DNA of 64,000 bases from assembly GCA_963580455.1 (NCBI GenBank), contig OY756968.1:9647544-9711543 (forward strand), in the 5' to 3' direction. Position 1 is the stretch's first letter, and every line of letters starts with the position of its first letter. Shown in pieces: positions 23,957 through 37,900 of the stretch. Source of the stretch: Euonymus europaeus (lineage: Eukaryota; Streptophyta; Magnoliopsida; Celastrales; Celastraceae). The position numbers and the translations under genes were made by a program. A model generated the notes under the pieces. The model was not told the DNA's origin. It searched no databases and saw nothing but the letters and a program-made list of their open reading frames with translations.

Positions 23957-25730
23957 TGCAAAGACACGTCCCTCTACCAGTGCATTCTGCTGCTGCTGTG
24001 GCTGCCGAGTACCACCCCACCCCCTTCCTCCTGAGGGAACATTGGAAGGAAGAGCCGGAGGCGGTACTCCCGGTATGCTCTTCTGTTGTGCTCTCTAGTT
24101 GCCATCCGGACACTCACTCTTTCTGTGACCCAACTTGCCACACCCAAAGCAGTTAAACCCAGGAAGCTTGCACTCACTTGGCTTGTGCCCCTCTTTTCCA
24201 CACTTGAAGCATGTTATCTTACTCCATTGTAGCCTTGGACCCTTGCCTCGGTTTCTTGTGGCTGCTACCACCACCACTACTACCCTCACCCACCAGACGG
24301 TTCCTCTAAGCTTCACTTTTCTCACTCAACTCAAAATCGATAGCAATCTCCACTATTTCCTGATATGTCACCGCCCTAGTGGCCATCACCATCCTACCAA
24401 GACTGGGAAGGAACCCATCTCGGTACCTCACTGCCTTCTTCACATCAGTTGGAGCAAACTCCTTCCCATACCGGTATAACTCCTCGAACTGCTTGGTGTA
24501 CTGAGACATCGTCATCTATGATGTCTGCAACAAATCTAGAAACTGTTTGGCCTTCTCCGTTTACAGAGGCCTTGGCACAAACTTCTGCATAAACAGCTGC
24601 ACAAACGAAGTCCAAGTCAACTCATTCCGTCTCTGACCCATGGACATCCACCATTCATAGGCCGCACCACTCATGTAGTAGAACACAAACTTCACCCGTC
24701 TCTCATCGGGTATCTCAAGAGTGTCCATCCTCATACTCAGCTGATTGAACCACTCCTCTGCCACTACTACCCTCACTCACCAGACGCTTCCTCTGAGCTT
24801 CACTTTTCTCACTCAACTCAAAATCGAGAGCCATCTCCACTGTGTCCTGATATGTCACCACCCTAGTGGCCATCACCATCCTACCAAGACTGGGAAGCAA
24901 CCCATCTCGGTACCTCACTGCTTTCTTCACATCAGTTGGAGCAAACTTCTTCCCATACTGGTATAACTACTTGGTGTACTGAGACGCCGTCATCTATGAT
25001 GTCTGCAACAAATCTAGAAACTATTTGGCCTTCTCCGTTTACAGAGGCCTTGGCACAAACTTCTGCATAAACAGCTGCACAAACGAAGTCCAAGTCAACT
25101 CATTCCGTCTCTGACCCACGGACATCCACCATTCATAGGCCGCACCACTCATGTAGTAGAACACAAACTTCACCGGTCTCTTATCGGTTATCTCAAGAGT
25201 GTCCATCCTCATACTTAGCTGATTGAACCACTCCTCCGCCCCCACACCCGTTCCATCTCCAGAAAAGGTTGGAGGAGTAGTCCTCCTCAATTGGTCCACC
25301 TCATACATCCCTCTCCCAGCTCTAGGTACTGCAGCTACCTCAGTAGTAGCCTCTGGTACAACTCTCTCTGTATGGATGCCAGTTGCACCCATCGCCTGTG
25401 TTATTGTCTGCACCATACTCATCATAAAGCTAGCAATACCCTCCATCGTCACTGGTTGCCCCTTGTAGTAACAAGAGCAACCTGTACCACAGGTGGTGCC
25501 TGCTGTGCTACATCATCAATCGCTAGTCCCTCCTGAACTATCTCCTCATCTCTCACATCAGGGTCCACTCTCGAAACTGAACCCTCAGTACTCGGTCTGC
25601 GTCTGGCCACTAGCCCCGCACTTCTACCGCGGCCTCTACCTCGGTCTCTACCTGTCCCTCGTTGGCCTCTGCCACGAGGTACCTCAACTGTACTATCAGA
25701 TCGCACAGTCCTACGAGTATTCATCTGCAT
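23957..25730 (-). pseudogene. G2 gag, broken, with internal duplication
   Basis: Capsid/nucleocapsid gene starting MQMNTR at 25730, with an Arg/Gly-rich stretch (RGRGQRGTGRDRGRGRGR). A frameshift near 25450-25480 separates this from the next part (VTMEGIASFMMSMVQ). The gag domain (EEWFNQLSMRMDTLEI, AYEWWMS, LFMQKFVPRPL) is present twice because of a 487-bp tandem duplication (24274-25242). Two intact CCHC knuckles, CFKCGKEGHKPSEC and CFGCGKLGHRKSEC, lie at 24110-24211. Stops follow MQKFVPRPL in each copy. The duplication length is not a multiple of three, so it breaks the frame too. Confidence 0.88.
24274..25242 (-). repeat. Tandem duplication of about 487 bp within G2 gag
   Basis: Two copies, 24274-24760 and 24761-25242, share text such as CACCATCCTACCAAGACTGG, TACAGAGGCCTTGGCACAAA and GAAGTCCAAGTCAACTCATT at an offset near 487 bp. 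The right copy has a small deletion in the segment GGTATAACTACTTGG. The start of both copies reads CCACTACTACCCTCAC. Confidence 0.9.
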
Positions 25731-25885
25731 GGCAACAGATAATACTATTTAATACACTACTCAAATGAGGATTTAAGGGGAAAGAAAAACATACCGGATC
25801 AGCAGCAGTCGTGACATAGCCTGGAATGTACTACTCTCTAACTAGGACCCAACACCCCAGATCCTATAAAGAGCCATAAACCTCC

Positions 25886-25896
25886 CTCTAATACCA
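25886..25896 (-). other. Primer binding site of G2 (initiator Met tRNA type)
   Basis: On the minus strand TGGTATTAGAG follows the LTR end after three bases (TTT), one change from the plant initiator tRNA-Met site. Confidence 0.82.
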
Positions 25897-25899
25897 AAA

Positions 25900-28006
25900 T
25901 GTCACACCCCGTTTTCGGAGACGCGACTGGGTGCTCTCCCCGCACCCTTCCTAGGTCACTAGTGTGAACATTCGGGATCAATCGGAAATCCATCGTCATC
26001 TACCCGTATATCGGAGAGTGCCCACCTGCATCCGAAACGCAGCAATAACAACATCACACTAGCAACCTAGCAACCATAGGCCTCAGGCCTCAACCACATG
26101 CAATCCTGACCCTAGGCCTCAGGCCATCCACTACCATTATGCACAAATTGATGGCATCACATATAAATCTACACACAGATTCAAATATCATCAAGTATAA
26201 CCATACAACAGCATCCATCTCAACATGCAAGCAGAACCGTGCCAAATGGTTATATTCTCACAACATAGATATACTACATACACCCACATGCATAGAGTAT
26301 ATCTCTGGCACCCAATCCTAAACCAGGGCCTTCCATGTCACGTCCCGCTCACTGATCCGCACCACCGGTACCTGTACCAGTGTCTCCTGTGGAAGGAAGA
26401 AAGTAAAGGAGTGAGCTAGAAGCTCAGTAGGGTAAAGAAGTAAACAATGATATAGGCAGAACCAAAAGAAAGTAATGCATCAATATGTACCTACCACATG
26501 AACGTATACTTAACAATTTCACATCAACATTTATCCGGATTTACCCTTTCGGAGCATAACAACCACAATACCATTGCAACTCAATGTAATATTGCATGGG
26601 AGCAAGCTCACCACCACCAACCACTCATAGGATCATCCGGTTGCGTGAACCCATCACGCCTGCACCCCACAAGGAAAAGTCACTTTCGACCCTACCCTAC
26701 TGCGTTACCCCACATGGGGTTCACATGACTCGGTGGTAACAACCTTCACCTTGCCATCCTCCCATGTGGCTTTCAAGTAACCTAAAGGTTCCCGAGTCCA
26801 TACCCGAGTCCCCCATGCATCTCTAATGCATTATGACATGTCATGCCGAAAAGATAAGTATATATGAATATCCTATATATTTTACATAACTACTATGATG
26901 CATGAGCCGAATATCACAACGTGTCCGTAAATGACGGAACACAAAATCGGGTCATGCACATTCAACAACTAGTAACATTCCACACAAAGCTCGTTTCCCC
27001 TTAGAAGCAATTAAGGCGGAAAAAAGGCGACCAATGAAGAATAGAAACACTATTTAGGCAACAATAACGAAGGTTAAATAGAAAGGTTGGAAAATCCCCT
27101 ACCTCGTTTCGAGCCAACTACACAAATTCTCAAATTTAGGGTTTTAACCCTTGGTTCTCCCAACGTATCGATTCACATCAAATCAAACTCATATAATTAA
27201 TCCAAAAATCCCATATTATCATATCAATCACAATTTAATCAACAAAATCATAAACACATACTTTCTCTCTCTAGAAATTCCTCTAAAACACCTTTGTTTT
27301 TAGCCCAAACGATCCTTCACACCAAAATCACAATCAAACCTACACATAGGTCTAAAATCAAGTCTAGAACAACATATCTAAACCATAGAGTCTAATTCTT
27401 AAAGAATCAAACGAATCTAGAAAAACCTAGAAATTTCAAAAACTATGGAAAACTTACGTCCAAGGCTTGAATCTTCCTTGAATCCTTTCCCAATCTCCAA
27501 AACCAAGCTCCAAACTCTAAGAATCACTCCAAATACCCTTCTCTCTCTAGAATCGTAGCTCTCTCTCTCTCTAGAACTGAAACCAACTCAGAAATTCCCA
27601 AAAATGGCTCGCTGGAGCCTCTTGAAAAAAGCGATTTGCGCCTAGGCGCTACCCTGGGCGCCTAGGCGCCCTGGCCATAACTAAACCCTTCAGGCGCTGC
27701 TCTGGCGGCATCCCGGGCGTGTATGATTTTCATGCCCAGGCGGGGTGCACCTCGGCATATCCGTCCAGATGCCCAATTATCCGTCCGGACGGATTACTAT
27801 TCACAGAACCCAATTTTTCTCAAATTATTTTCCGGCTCGGTCTAAGCTTCGATTTGATATATTATGGGCCTGAAACGGACATGTATACCAAAAGTTATGG
27901 CCCATTTACCCAACCAAGCTCCAAAACTATTTTTTTCATGATTCCGTACTTCACGGATCATCCGTATTTCGACTCAAAACTAAAAATTTTGGGTCGGGGT
28001 TTCACA
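25900..28006 (-). repeat. Full-length 5' LTR of G2
   Basis: In element sense it starts TGTGAAACCCCGACCC (at 28006) and ends GGGGTGTGACA (at 25900), 2107 bp. The U3 part holds the palindrome GGGCGCCTAGGCGCCC and a CCGTCCGGACGG palindrome. The solo LTR at 47630-49795 and the fragments at 41296-43224 are relatives. Open frames on the plus strand (26139-26728, 27719-28012) are not supported as genes. Confidence 0.9.
27637..27795 (-). promoter_or_regulatory. Palindromic modules in U3 of G2 LTR
   Basis: Contains TGCGCCTAGGCGCT (27637-27650), the perfect 16-bp palindrome GGGCGCCTAGGCGCCC (27656-27671) and CCGTCCGGACGG (about 27781-27792). They lie in the U3 region, upstream of where transcription would start, so a protein-binding role is possible. 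Function is inferred from position only. Confidence 0.4.
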
Positions 28007-28119
28007 GAGTAGCCTTTGACAGTCTGTCCATTTGGTAATGAAAGTTCATCTTTTGGAATCGAAACAATCTACGGAGTCTATACTGATAACATTTGACATA
28101 AAATAACAATAAGAAGTGT

Positions 28120-31100
28120 AGATCGACCAACTTTAATAGTTTAGAATTTATCAAATTTCTTTATGCAGAAGCTTTTAACGGTTTTGTCCATTTGAGATAG
28201 AAAGTTGTTCTTTTGGCATCGAAACAATCTATGGATCCTATACTCATAAAATTTGACATGAAATAACAATAAAAAGTGTAGACAGACTAACCTTGATGGT
28301 TCAAAATTGCCCAACTTTCTCCATAGAGGAGCTTTTAACGATTTTCTCCAATTAAGATTGAAAGTTGTTATTTAATAAGTGTATACTAGCAAATTTGGAC
28401 ATAAACGAACAAAAAAAGTATATACCTATCAAATTTGATGGTTCGGAATTTCTCAACACTATCCATGTAGGAGCTTTTAACGGTTTGGCCATTTGGGAAC
28501 GAAAGTTCATCTTCTTGAATCGAAACAATCTACGGATTCTATACTCATAACATTTGACATAAAATAACAATAAAAAGTGTAGACCAACCAACTTTGATTG
28601 TTCGGAATGGCTCAACTCTCTTGATGGAGGAGCTTTTAACGATTTTTTCCGTTTGGGAACAAAAGTTGGTCTTTTGGCAACGAATGAGTCTACAGAGTTT
28701 ATACTTGTAACGGATTTTTCCAATTAAGAACAAAAGTTGGTATTTCGGAAACGAAACAATCGACGAAGCGTATACTATTAAATTTTAACATAAACCAACA
28801 AAAAAAGTATGTATCTATCAAATTTTATGGTCCAGAATTGCTCAACTCTCTCCATGGAGTAGCTTTTAACAGTCTGTCCATTTGGTAACGAAAGTTCATC
28901 TTTTGGAATCGAAACAATCTACGGAGTCTATACTCATAACATTTGACAAAGAAAAACAATAAGAAGTGTAGATCGACCAACTTTGCTGGTTTAGAATATA
29001 TCAACATTCTTTATGCAGAAGCTTTTAACGGTTTTGTCCATTTGAGATAGAAAGTTGTTCTTTTGGCATCGAAACAATCCATGGATCCTATACTCATAAA
29101 ATTTGACATGAAATAACAATAAAAAGTGTACACATAACAACCTTGATGGTTCAAAATTGCTCAACTTTCTCCATAGAGGAGCTTTTAACGATTTTGTCCA
29201 ATTAAGATTGAAAGTTGTTATTTCATAAGTGTATACTAGCAAATTTGGACATAAATCAACAAAAAAAAGTATATACCTATCAAATTTGATGGTTCGGAAT
29301 TTCTCAACACTATCCATGTAGGAGCTTTTAACGTTTTGGTCATTTGGGAACGAAAGTTCATCTTCTAGAATCGAAACAATCTACGGATTCTATACTCATA
29401 ACATTTTACATAAAATGACAATAAGAAGTGTAGATCGACCAACTTTGATGCTTTAGAATTTATCAACTTTCTTTATGCATAAGCATTTAATAGTTTTTTC
29501 CATTTGAGATAGAAAGTTGTTCTTTTGGCATCGAAACAATCCATGGATCCTATACTCATAAAATTTGACATGAAATAACAATAAAAAGTGTACACAGACC
29601 AACCTTGATGGTTCAAAATTGCCCAACTGTCTCCATAGAGGAGCTTTTAACGATTTTCTCCAATTAAGATTGAAAGTTGTTATTTCATAAGTGTATACTA
29701 GCAAATTTGGACATAAACCAACAAAAAAAAGTACATACCTATCAAATTTGATGGTTCGGAATTTCTCAACACTATCCATGTAGGAGCTTTTAATGGTTTG
29801 GCCATTTGGGAACGAAAGTTCATCTTCTGGAATCGAAACAATCTACGGATTCTATACTCATAAAATTTGAATAAAATAACAATAAAAAGTGCAGACCAAC
29901 CAACTTTGATTGTTTGGAATGGCTCAACTATCTTGATAAAGGAGCTTTTAACGATTTTTTCCGTTTGGGAACGAAAGTTGGTCTTTTGGCAACGAATGAG
30001 TCTACAGAGTCTATACTTGTAACGGTTTTGTCCAATTAAGAACAAAAGTTAGTATTTCGGAAACGAAACAATCGACGAAGCGTATACTAGTAAATTTTGA
30101 CATAAACTAACAAAAAAAGTGTGTACCTATCAAATTTTATGGTCCGGAATTGCTCAACTCTCTCCATGGAGTAGCCTTTAACAGTCTGTCCATTTGGTAA
30201 TGAAAGTTCATCTTTTGGAATCGAAACAATCTACGGAGTCTATACTCATAACATTTTACATAAAATAACAATAAGAAGTGTAGATCAACCAACTTTGATG
30301 GTTTAGAATTTATCAACTTTCTTTATGCAGAAGCTTTTAACGGTTTTGTCCATTTGAGATAGAAAGTTGTTCTTTTGGCATCGAAACAATCCATGGATCC
30401 TATACTCATAAAATTTGACATGAAATAACATTAAAAAGTGTACACAGACCAACCTTGATGGTTCAAAATTGCCCAACTTTCTCCATAGAGGAGCTTTTAA
30501 CGATTTTGTCCAATTAAGATTGAAAGTTGTTATTTCATAAATGTATACTAGCAAATTTGGACATAAACCAACAAAAAAAAGTATATACCTATAAAATTTG
30601 ATGGTTCGGAATTTCTCAACACGATAATGGAGGAGCTTTTAACGGTTTGGCCATTTGAGAACGAAAGTTCATCTTCTTGAATCGAAACAATCTACAGATT
30701 CTATAGTCATAAAATTTGACATAAAATAACAATAAAATGCGCAGACCAACCAACTTTGATTGTTCGGAATGGCTCAACTCTCTTGATGGAGGAGCTTTTA
30801 ACGATTTTTTCCGTTTGGGAACGAAAGTTGGTCTTTTGGCAACGAATGAGTCTACAGAGTCTATACTCGTAAAATTTGACATAAAATAAAAAAAAATGTA
30901 CACCGACCAAGTTGGATGGTTTGAAATTGTTCAACTCTCTCGATAGAGAAGCTTGTAATAGTTTTGTCCAATTAAGAACAAAAGTTGGTATTTCGGAAAC
31001 GAAACAATCGACGAAGCGTATACTAGTAAATTTTGACATAAACCAACAAAAAAAAGTGTGTACCTATCAAATTTTATGGTCCGGAATTTCTCAACTCTCT

Positions 31101-31218
31101 CCATGAGTAGCCTTTAACAGTTTGTTCATTTGGTAATGAAAGTTCATCTTTTGGAATCGAAACAATCTACGGAGTCTATACTCATAAAATTTGACATAAA
31201 ATAACAATAAGAAGTGTA
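28120..31218. repeat. Higher-order repeat of about 850 bp with 462- and 936-bp variants
   Basis: The marker AGATCGACCAAC (with TTTAGAATTTATCAAC just after) falls at 28120, 28970, 29432, 30282 (as AGATCAACC) and 31218, giving spacings of 850, 462, 850 and 936. A copy also lies at 19521, left of G2. The 850-bp unit contains a monomer with a deletion of roughly 90-105 bp (junction ACTTGTAACGG, at 28702 and 30015, also 19254 and 20105); the 936-bp unit has that monomer whole. Confidence 0.85.
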
Positions 31219-34200
31219 GATCGACCAACTTTGATGGTTTAGAATTTATCAACTTTCTTTATGCAGAAGCTTTTAACGATTTTGTCCATTTGAAATAGAA
31301 AGTTATTTTTTTGGCATTGAAACAATCCATGGATCCTATACTCATAAAATTTGACATGAAATAACAATAAAAATTGTACACCGACCAACCTTAATGGTTC
31401 AGAATTGCCCAACTTTCTCCATAGAGGAGCTTTTAATGGTGTTTTGCAATTAAGAACGAAAGTTGGTCTTTTGGAAATGAAATAATCTGTTAACTATATA
31501 CCAGTAAATTTGGATATAAACAAACAAAAAAAAGTGTATACCTATCAAATTTGATGGTTCAGAATTTCTCAACGCTCTTCATTGAGAAGCTTTTAACGAT
31601 TTGTCCATTCGTGAACGAAAGTTTGTCTTTTGCTATCGAAACAATCTATGAAGTCTATACTCGTAAAACTTGACATAAAATAACAATAAAACGTATAGAC
31701 CGACCAACTTTGATGGTTTGGTATAGTTCAATTCTCTCCATGAACAAGCTTTTAACAGTTTTGTCAATTTGAGATAGAATGTTGGTTTTTCGGCATCGAA
31801 ACAATCTACGAAGCTTATGCTCATAAAATTTAACATGAAATAATAAAAAAACCTGTACATCGACCAACCTTGATGGTTCAGAATTGTCCAACTTTGTTCC
31901 TAGAGGTGCTTTTAACAGTTTTTTTCCAATTAAGAACGAAAGTTGGTCTTCCAAAATTGAAACAATCCACAAAGCATATACTAGTAAATTTGGACATAAA
32001 CCAACAAAAAAAAGTGTATTCCTATCAAATTTGATGGTGTGGAAATGCTGAACTCTCTCCATAGAAAAGCTTTTAACGGTTTATCCATTCGAGAACGAAA
32101 GTTAATCTATTCACATCGAAAGAATCTACGGAGTCTATACTCGTAAAATTTGACATAGAATAACAATAAAAAGTGTAGACCGACCAACTTTGATGGTTTG
32201 GAATGGATCAACTCCCTCCATGGAGGAGCTTTTAACGGTTTTTTTCATTTGGGAATGAAAGTTGGCCTTGTGGCAACGAAACACTCTACGGAGTCTACAC
32301 TTGTAAAATTCGAAATAAAAATAGTAAGTGTACATTGATGAACTTTGATGGTTTGAAATTGTTCAACTCTCTTGATATTGGAGCTTTTAATGGTTTTGCC
32401 CAATTGAGAACTAAAGTTGGTCTTTCGGAAGCGAAACAATCTATAAAGCTTATACAAGTAAATTTGGACCTAAAACAACAAAAAAAAGTGCATACCTATC
32501 AAATTTCATGGTTCCGAATTGCTCAATCTCTCCTTGGAGGAGCTTTTAATGGTTTGTCTATTTGGGAAAAAAAAGTTTGTCTTTTGGCATTGAGACAATC
32601 TACAGAGTCTATACTAATAAAATTTGATATAAAATAACAATAAAAAGTGTACACCGACCAACTTTGATGGTTCAGAATTGATCATTTTGCTCCATGGAGG
32701 AGCTTTTAACGATTTTGTCCATTTGAGATAGAAAGTTGTTCTTTTGGCATTGAAACAATCTATGGAACCTATACTCATAAAATTTGACGTAGAATAACAA
32801 TGAGAAGTGTACACCGACCAATTTTGATGGTCTGAAATTTCTCAATTCTCTCGATAAAAGAGCTTTTAACGATTTTCTACATTTGAGATCGAAAGTTAAT
32901 CTTTTTGACAACAAAAAAATCTACGAAGAACATAATAGTAACTTTGGACATCAAACAATAACAAAATATCAACTTTGATAATTCAGAATTGCTGAATTAT
33001 CTACATGAAAGAATTTTTAACGGTTTTGTCCATTTAGGAAATAAAGTTGGTCTTTTGGTGACAAAATAATATGCAGAATCTATACTAAAAAAATATGACA
33101 TAAAATAACAATAAAAAGTATAGATCGACCAACTTTGATGGTTTAGAATGGGTCAACTCTCTTCATGGAGTAGCTTTTATCGATTATTTCCATTTGGTAA
33201 CGAAAGTTATTGTGTTTTGGCAACGAAACAGTCTACGAAGTTTATACTAGTAAATTTTGACATAAAATAACAATAAAATTTATACACTGACCAATTTTGA
33301 TTGTCCGGAATTGCTCAAGTCTCTCCATGAAGGAACTTTTAACAGTTTTGTCCATTTGAGATCCGAAAGTTGGTCTTTTGGCTTCAAAACAATCTATCGA
33401 GCCTATACTCATAAAATTTGACATAAAATAAAATTAAAAAGAGTACACCAATAAACTTTTATGCTTCAAAGTTGTTGAATTCTCTCAATTGAGAACCTTT
33501 TAACGATTTTCCCATTTGAGATCAAAAGTTGGTCTTTTGATAACGAAATAATCTATGAACCCTATGCTAGTAAATTTGGACAAAAATCAGCAATAAAATG
33601 TGCACACCTATCAACTTTGATGGTTCATAATTACTCAATTATTTTCATGGAGGTACTTTTAACAGTTTTGACAATTTGAGAAAGAAAGTTGGTCTTTTAA
33701 TATCAAAATAATCTACGGAGTCTATACACATAAAATTTGACATAAAAGAATGAAAAGTGTACACTGACCATGTTGATGATTCAAGAATGCACAACTCTCT
33801 AGATAGAGCTGCTTTTAATGGTTTTGTTCAATTGAGTACGAAAGTCGTCCATTTGAAATCGAAATAATCTATGAAGGGAATACTAGAAAATTTGGATATA
33901 AAGCAACAATAAAAAGTGCACACCCATCAACATTGATGGTTCTAATGGCTTAACTCTCTCCATAGAGGAGATTTTAACGATATTTTCAATTTGGGAATGA
34001 AAATTGGACTTTTGACAATGAAACAATCTACAGACTCTATACTGGTAAAATTTGACATAAAATAACAATAAAAAGTGTACATTGATCAACTTTGATGATT
34101 TGAAATTGCTCAAGTCTCTTGATAGAGGAGCTTTTAATAGTTTTGTCTAATTGAGAAAGAAAGTAGGTTTTTCAGAAGTTAAACAATCTACGATGAGTAT

Positions 34201-34969
34201 ACTTATAAATTTGGACTTAAGCCAACAAAAAAATTGTATACCTATCAAATTTGATGGTTCAAAATTGCCCAACTCTTTCCATGGAGGAGATTTCAATGGT
34301 TTGTCTATTTGGGAACAAAAGTTTATCTTTTCGCATCGAAACAATCTACAGAGTTTATACTCATAAAATTTCACATAAAATTACAATAAAAGTGTACACC
34401 GACCAACTTTGATGGTATGAAATTGCTAAACTCGCTCCATAGAGGAGCTTTTAACGGTTTTGTCCATTTGAGATTGAAAGTTTGTCTTTTATCATTGAAA
34501 AAATCTATCCAGCCTATACTCGTAAAATTTGACATAAAATAACAATAAAAAGTGTAGACCGACCAACTTTGGTGATTCGGAATGGCTCAACTCTCTCCAT
34601 GGAGGAGCTTTTAACAGTTTTTTCCATTTGGGAACAAAAGTTGGTCTTTTGGCGACGAAAGATACTACGGATTCTATACTCATAAAATTTGACATAAAAT
34701 AGCAATAAAAAGTGTACACCAACCAACTTTGATGGTTTGAAATTCCTCAACTCTATCGATGAAGGAGCTTTTAACGGTTTTATCCAATTTAGAACAAAAG
34801 TTGGTCTTTCGGAATTGAAACAATCTATGAAGCATAGATTACTAAATTTTGACATAAACCAACAAAAAAAAGTGTATACCTTCCAAATTTTATAGTTCGA
34901 AATTGCGGAACTCTCCCCACGGAGTAACTTTTAACGATTTGTCCATTTAGGAATGAAATTTTGACTTTT

Positions 34970-37900
34970 AGCATCGAAACAATCTATGGAGTTTATACTC
35001 GTAAAATTTGACATAAAATAAAAATAAAAAATATAGACCGACCCACTTTGATGGTTTGGAGTTGCTCAACTCTCTCCATGTGGGAGCATTTAACAGTTTT
35101 GTCCATTTAAGATGAAAAGTTGGTCTTTCGGCATCGAAACAATCTATGGAGTCTATACTCATAAAATTTGACATGAAATAACAATAAAAAGTGTATACTG
35201 ACAAACCTTAATGGTTTTTAATTGCTCAACTTTCTCCATAGAGGAGCTTTTAATGGTTTTTTCCAATTAAGAAAAAAATTAGTCTTTCAGAAATGAAACA
35301 ATCTACGAAGTATATACAAGTAAATTTAGACATAAACCAACAAAAAAAGTACCAATCAAATTTGATGGTTTGGAATTTCTCAACTCTCTCCGCGGAGAAG
35401 CTTTTAATGGTTTGTCCATTCGTGAATGAAAGTTGTCTTTGGGCATTGAACCAATCTACGGAGTCTATACACATAAAATTTGACATAAATAAAAGTAAAG
35501 AGTGTAGACCGACCAACTTTGATGGTTTGAATTGCTTAACTCTCTACATGAAGGGACTTTTAGCGGTTTTGTCCATTCGAGATAGAAAGTTGGTCTTTTG
35601 GCATCGAAACAATCTATGGAGCCTATACTTATAAAATTTGACATAAAATAACAATGAAAAGTGTACACTGACCAACTTTGGTGGTTTGAAATTTGTCAAT
35701 TCTCACGATAGATGAGCTTTTAACGATTTTCTCCATTTGAGATCAAAAGTTAATCTTTTTGACAACAAAATATTCTACGAAGCGCATAATAGTAACTTTG
35801 GGACATAAAACAACAACAAAAAGTGTATACCTATCAACTTTGATAGTTCGGAATTGCTCAACTATCTCCATGGAGGAACTTTTAACGATTTTGCCCATTT
35901 TCGGAAAAAAAGTTGGTCTTTTGGAAACGAAACAATATATGGAGTCTATACTCATAAAGTTTGAAATAAAATAACAATAAAAAGTGTATACTTACCAACT
36001 TTGATGGTTCAAAATTGCCCAATTTTCTCCATAGATGAGTTTTTAACGTTTTTTTCCAATTAAGAACGAAAGTTGGTCTTTCAAAAACAAAACAATCTAC
36101 AAAGTGAATACTAGTAAATTTGAACATAAACCAACAAAATAAGTGTATACCTATCAAATTTGATGCTTCAGAATTTCTCAACTCTCTCAATGGAGAAGCT
36201 TTTAATGGTTTGTCCATTAGTGAACGAAAGTTTGTCACTTGGCATTGAAACAATCTAGAGAATATATACTCATAAAATTTGATATAAAATAATAATAAAA
36301 AGTGTAGACCGACCCACCTTGATCGTTTAAATTACTCAACTCTCTAGATGGAGGAGCTTTCATTGGTTTTGTTCATTTGAGATAGAAAGTTGGTCTTTTG
36401 GCATAAAAACAATATATGGAGCCTATACTCATAAAATTTGACATGAAATAACAATAAAAAGTGCACACCAACCAACCTTCGGGTTCAGATTTACCCAACT
36501 TTGTCCTTAGAGGAGCTTTTAATGGTCTTTTCACATTAAGAATGAAAATTGGTCCTTCAGACACGAAATAATCTATGAAGCGTATACTAGTACTAGTATG
36601 TTAGGACATAAACCAAAAAAAAGTATATACCTATCAAATTTGATGGTTAGGAATTACTCAACTATTTCCATCGAGAAGCTTTTAATGGTTTGTCCATTCA
36701 GGAATGAAAGTTAATCTTTTTGGCATTGAAACAATCTACGGAGTCTATACTCGTAAAATTTGAAATAAAATAACAATAAAAAGTGTAGACCAACCAACTT
36801 TGATGGTTTGAAATGGCTCAACTCTTTCCATGGAGGAGCCTTTAACGGTTTTTTCCATTTCGGAACGAAAGTTGGTCTTTTCGCAATGAAACAATCTACG
36901 AAACGTACACTAGTAAATTTTGACATAAACCAACAAAAAAAGTGTATACCTATCAAATTTGATGGTTTGGAATTTCTCAACTCTCTCCATGGAGAAGTTT
37001 TTAACGGTTTTGTCCATTCGTGAATGAAAGTTTGTCTTTTGACATCGAAATAATCTATGAAGCCTATACGCGTAGAATTTGACAAAAAGTAACAACAAAG
37101 AGTGTACACACCGACCAACATTGATGGTTTGAAGTTGCTAAACTCTCTCGATAGATGAGCTTTTAACAGTTTTGTCCAATTGAGAACAAAAGTTGGTCTT
37201 TCTGAAACGAAACAATATAAAAAAGTACATACCTATCAAATTTGATTGTTCGAAATTTCTCAACTCTCTCCATGGAGAAGCTTTAAACGATTTTTTCCAA
37301 TTAGGAACGAAAGTTGGTCTTTTGGCATTGAAACAACATACGGAGTCTATACACGTAAAAGTTGACATAAAATAATAATAAAAAGTCTAGACTGACCAAC
37401 TTTGATGGTTTAGAATGGCTCAACTCTCTCCATAAATGAGCTTTTAACGGTTTTCTTCATTTGGGAACAAAAGTTGGTCTTTTCGCAACGAAACAATATA
37501 CGGAGTCTATACTCATAAAATTTGACATAAAATAACAATAAAACGTGTACACCGACGAAATTTGATGATTTAAAATTGCTCAACTCTCTTGATAGAGGAG
37601 CTTTTAACGGTTTTGTCCAATTGAGAATTAAAGTTGGTCTTTCGAAAATGAAACAATGAACGAATCATATAAAAGTAAATTGGGATTTAAAGCAACAAAA
37701 AAATGTAAACCTATCAAATTGGATGGTTCCAAATTTCTCAACTCTTTCCATGAAGGAGGTTTTAAGGGTTTGTCTATTTGGGAACAAAAGTTTGTCTTTT
37801 GGCATCAAAACAATCTACGGATTCTATACTCACAAAATTTGACATAAAATAATAATAAAAAGTGTACACCACCAACTTTGATGGTCCGAAATTGTTTAAC

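Larger units (their letters stand above)
20264..28006 (-). mobile_element. Ty3/gypsy retrotransposon G2, Tekay/Del-like, TSD GAGTA
   Basis: A 7.7-kb element on the minus strand, flanked by the perfect 5-bp repeat GAGTA (20259-20263 and 28007-28011). In element order it has a full 5' LTR (28006 to 25900), primer binding site, gag, protease, RT, RNase H and most of integrase, then a 3' LTR lacking its first half (to 20264). The TSD shows that the internal deletion happened after insertion. The LTR length of about 2.1 kb and RT sequence fit the Tekay/Del chromoviruses, but the chromodomain would lie in the deleted part. Pol stays in one frame with only three stops, making this the best-preserved gypsy copy here. 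Confidence 0.92.

Noticed and set aside
25223..25768. Plus-strand open frames opposite G2 gag
   Set aside because: They are antisense to a recognised gag region and have no domain of their own.
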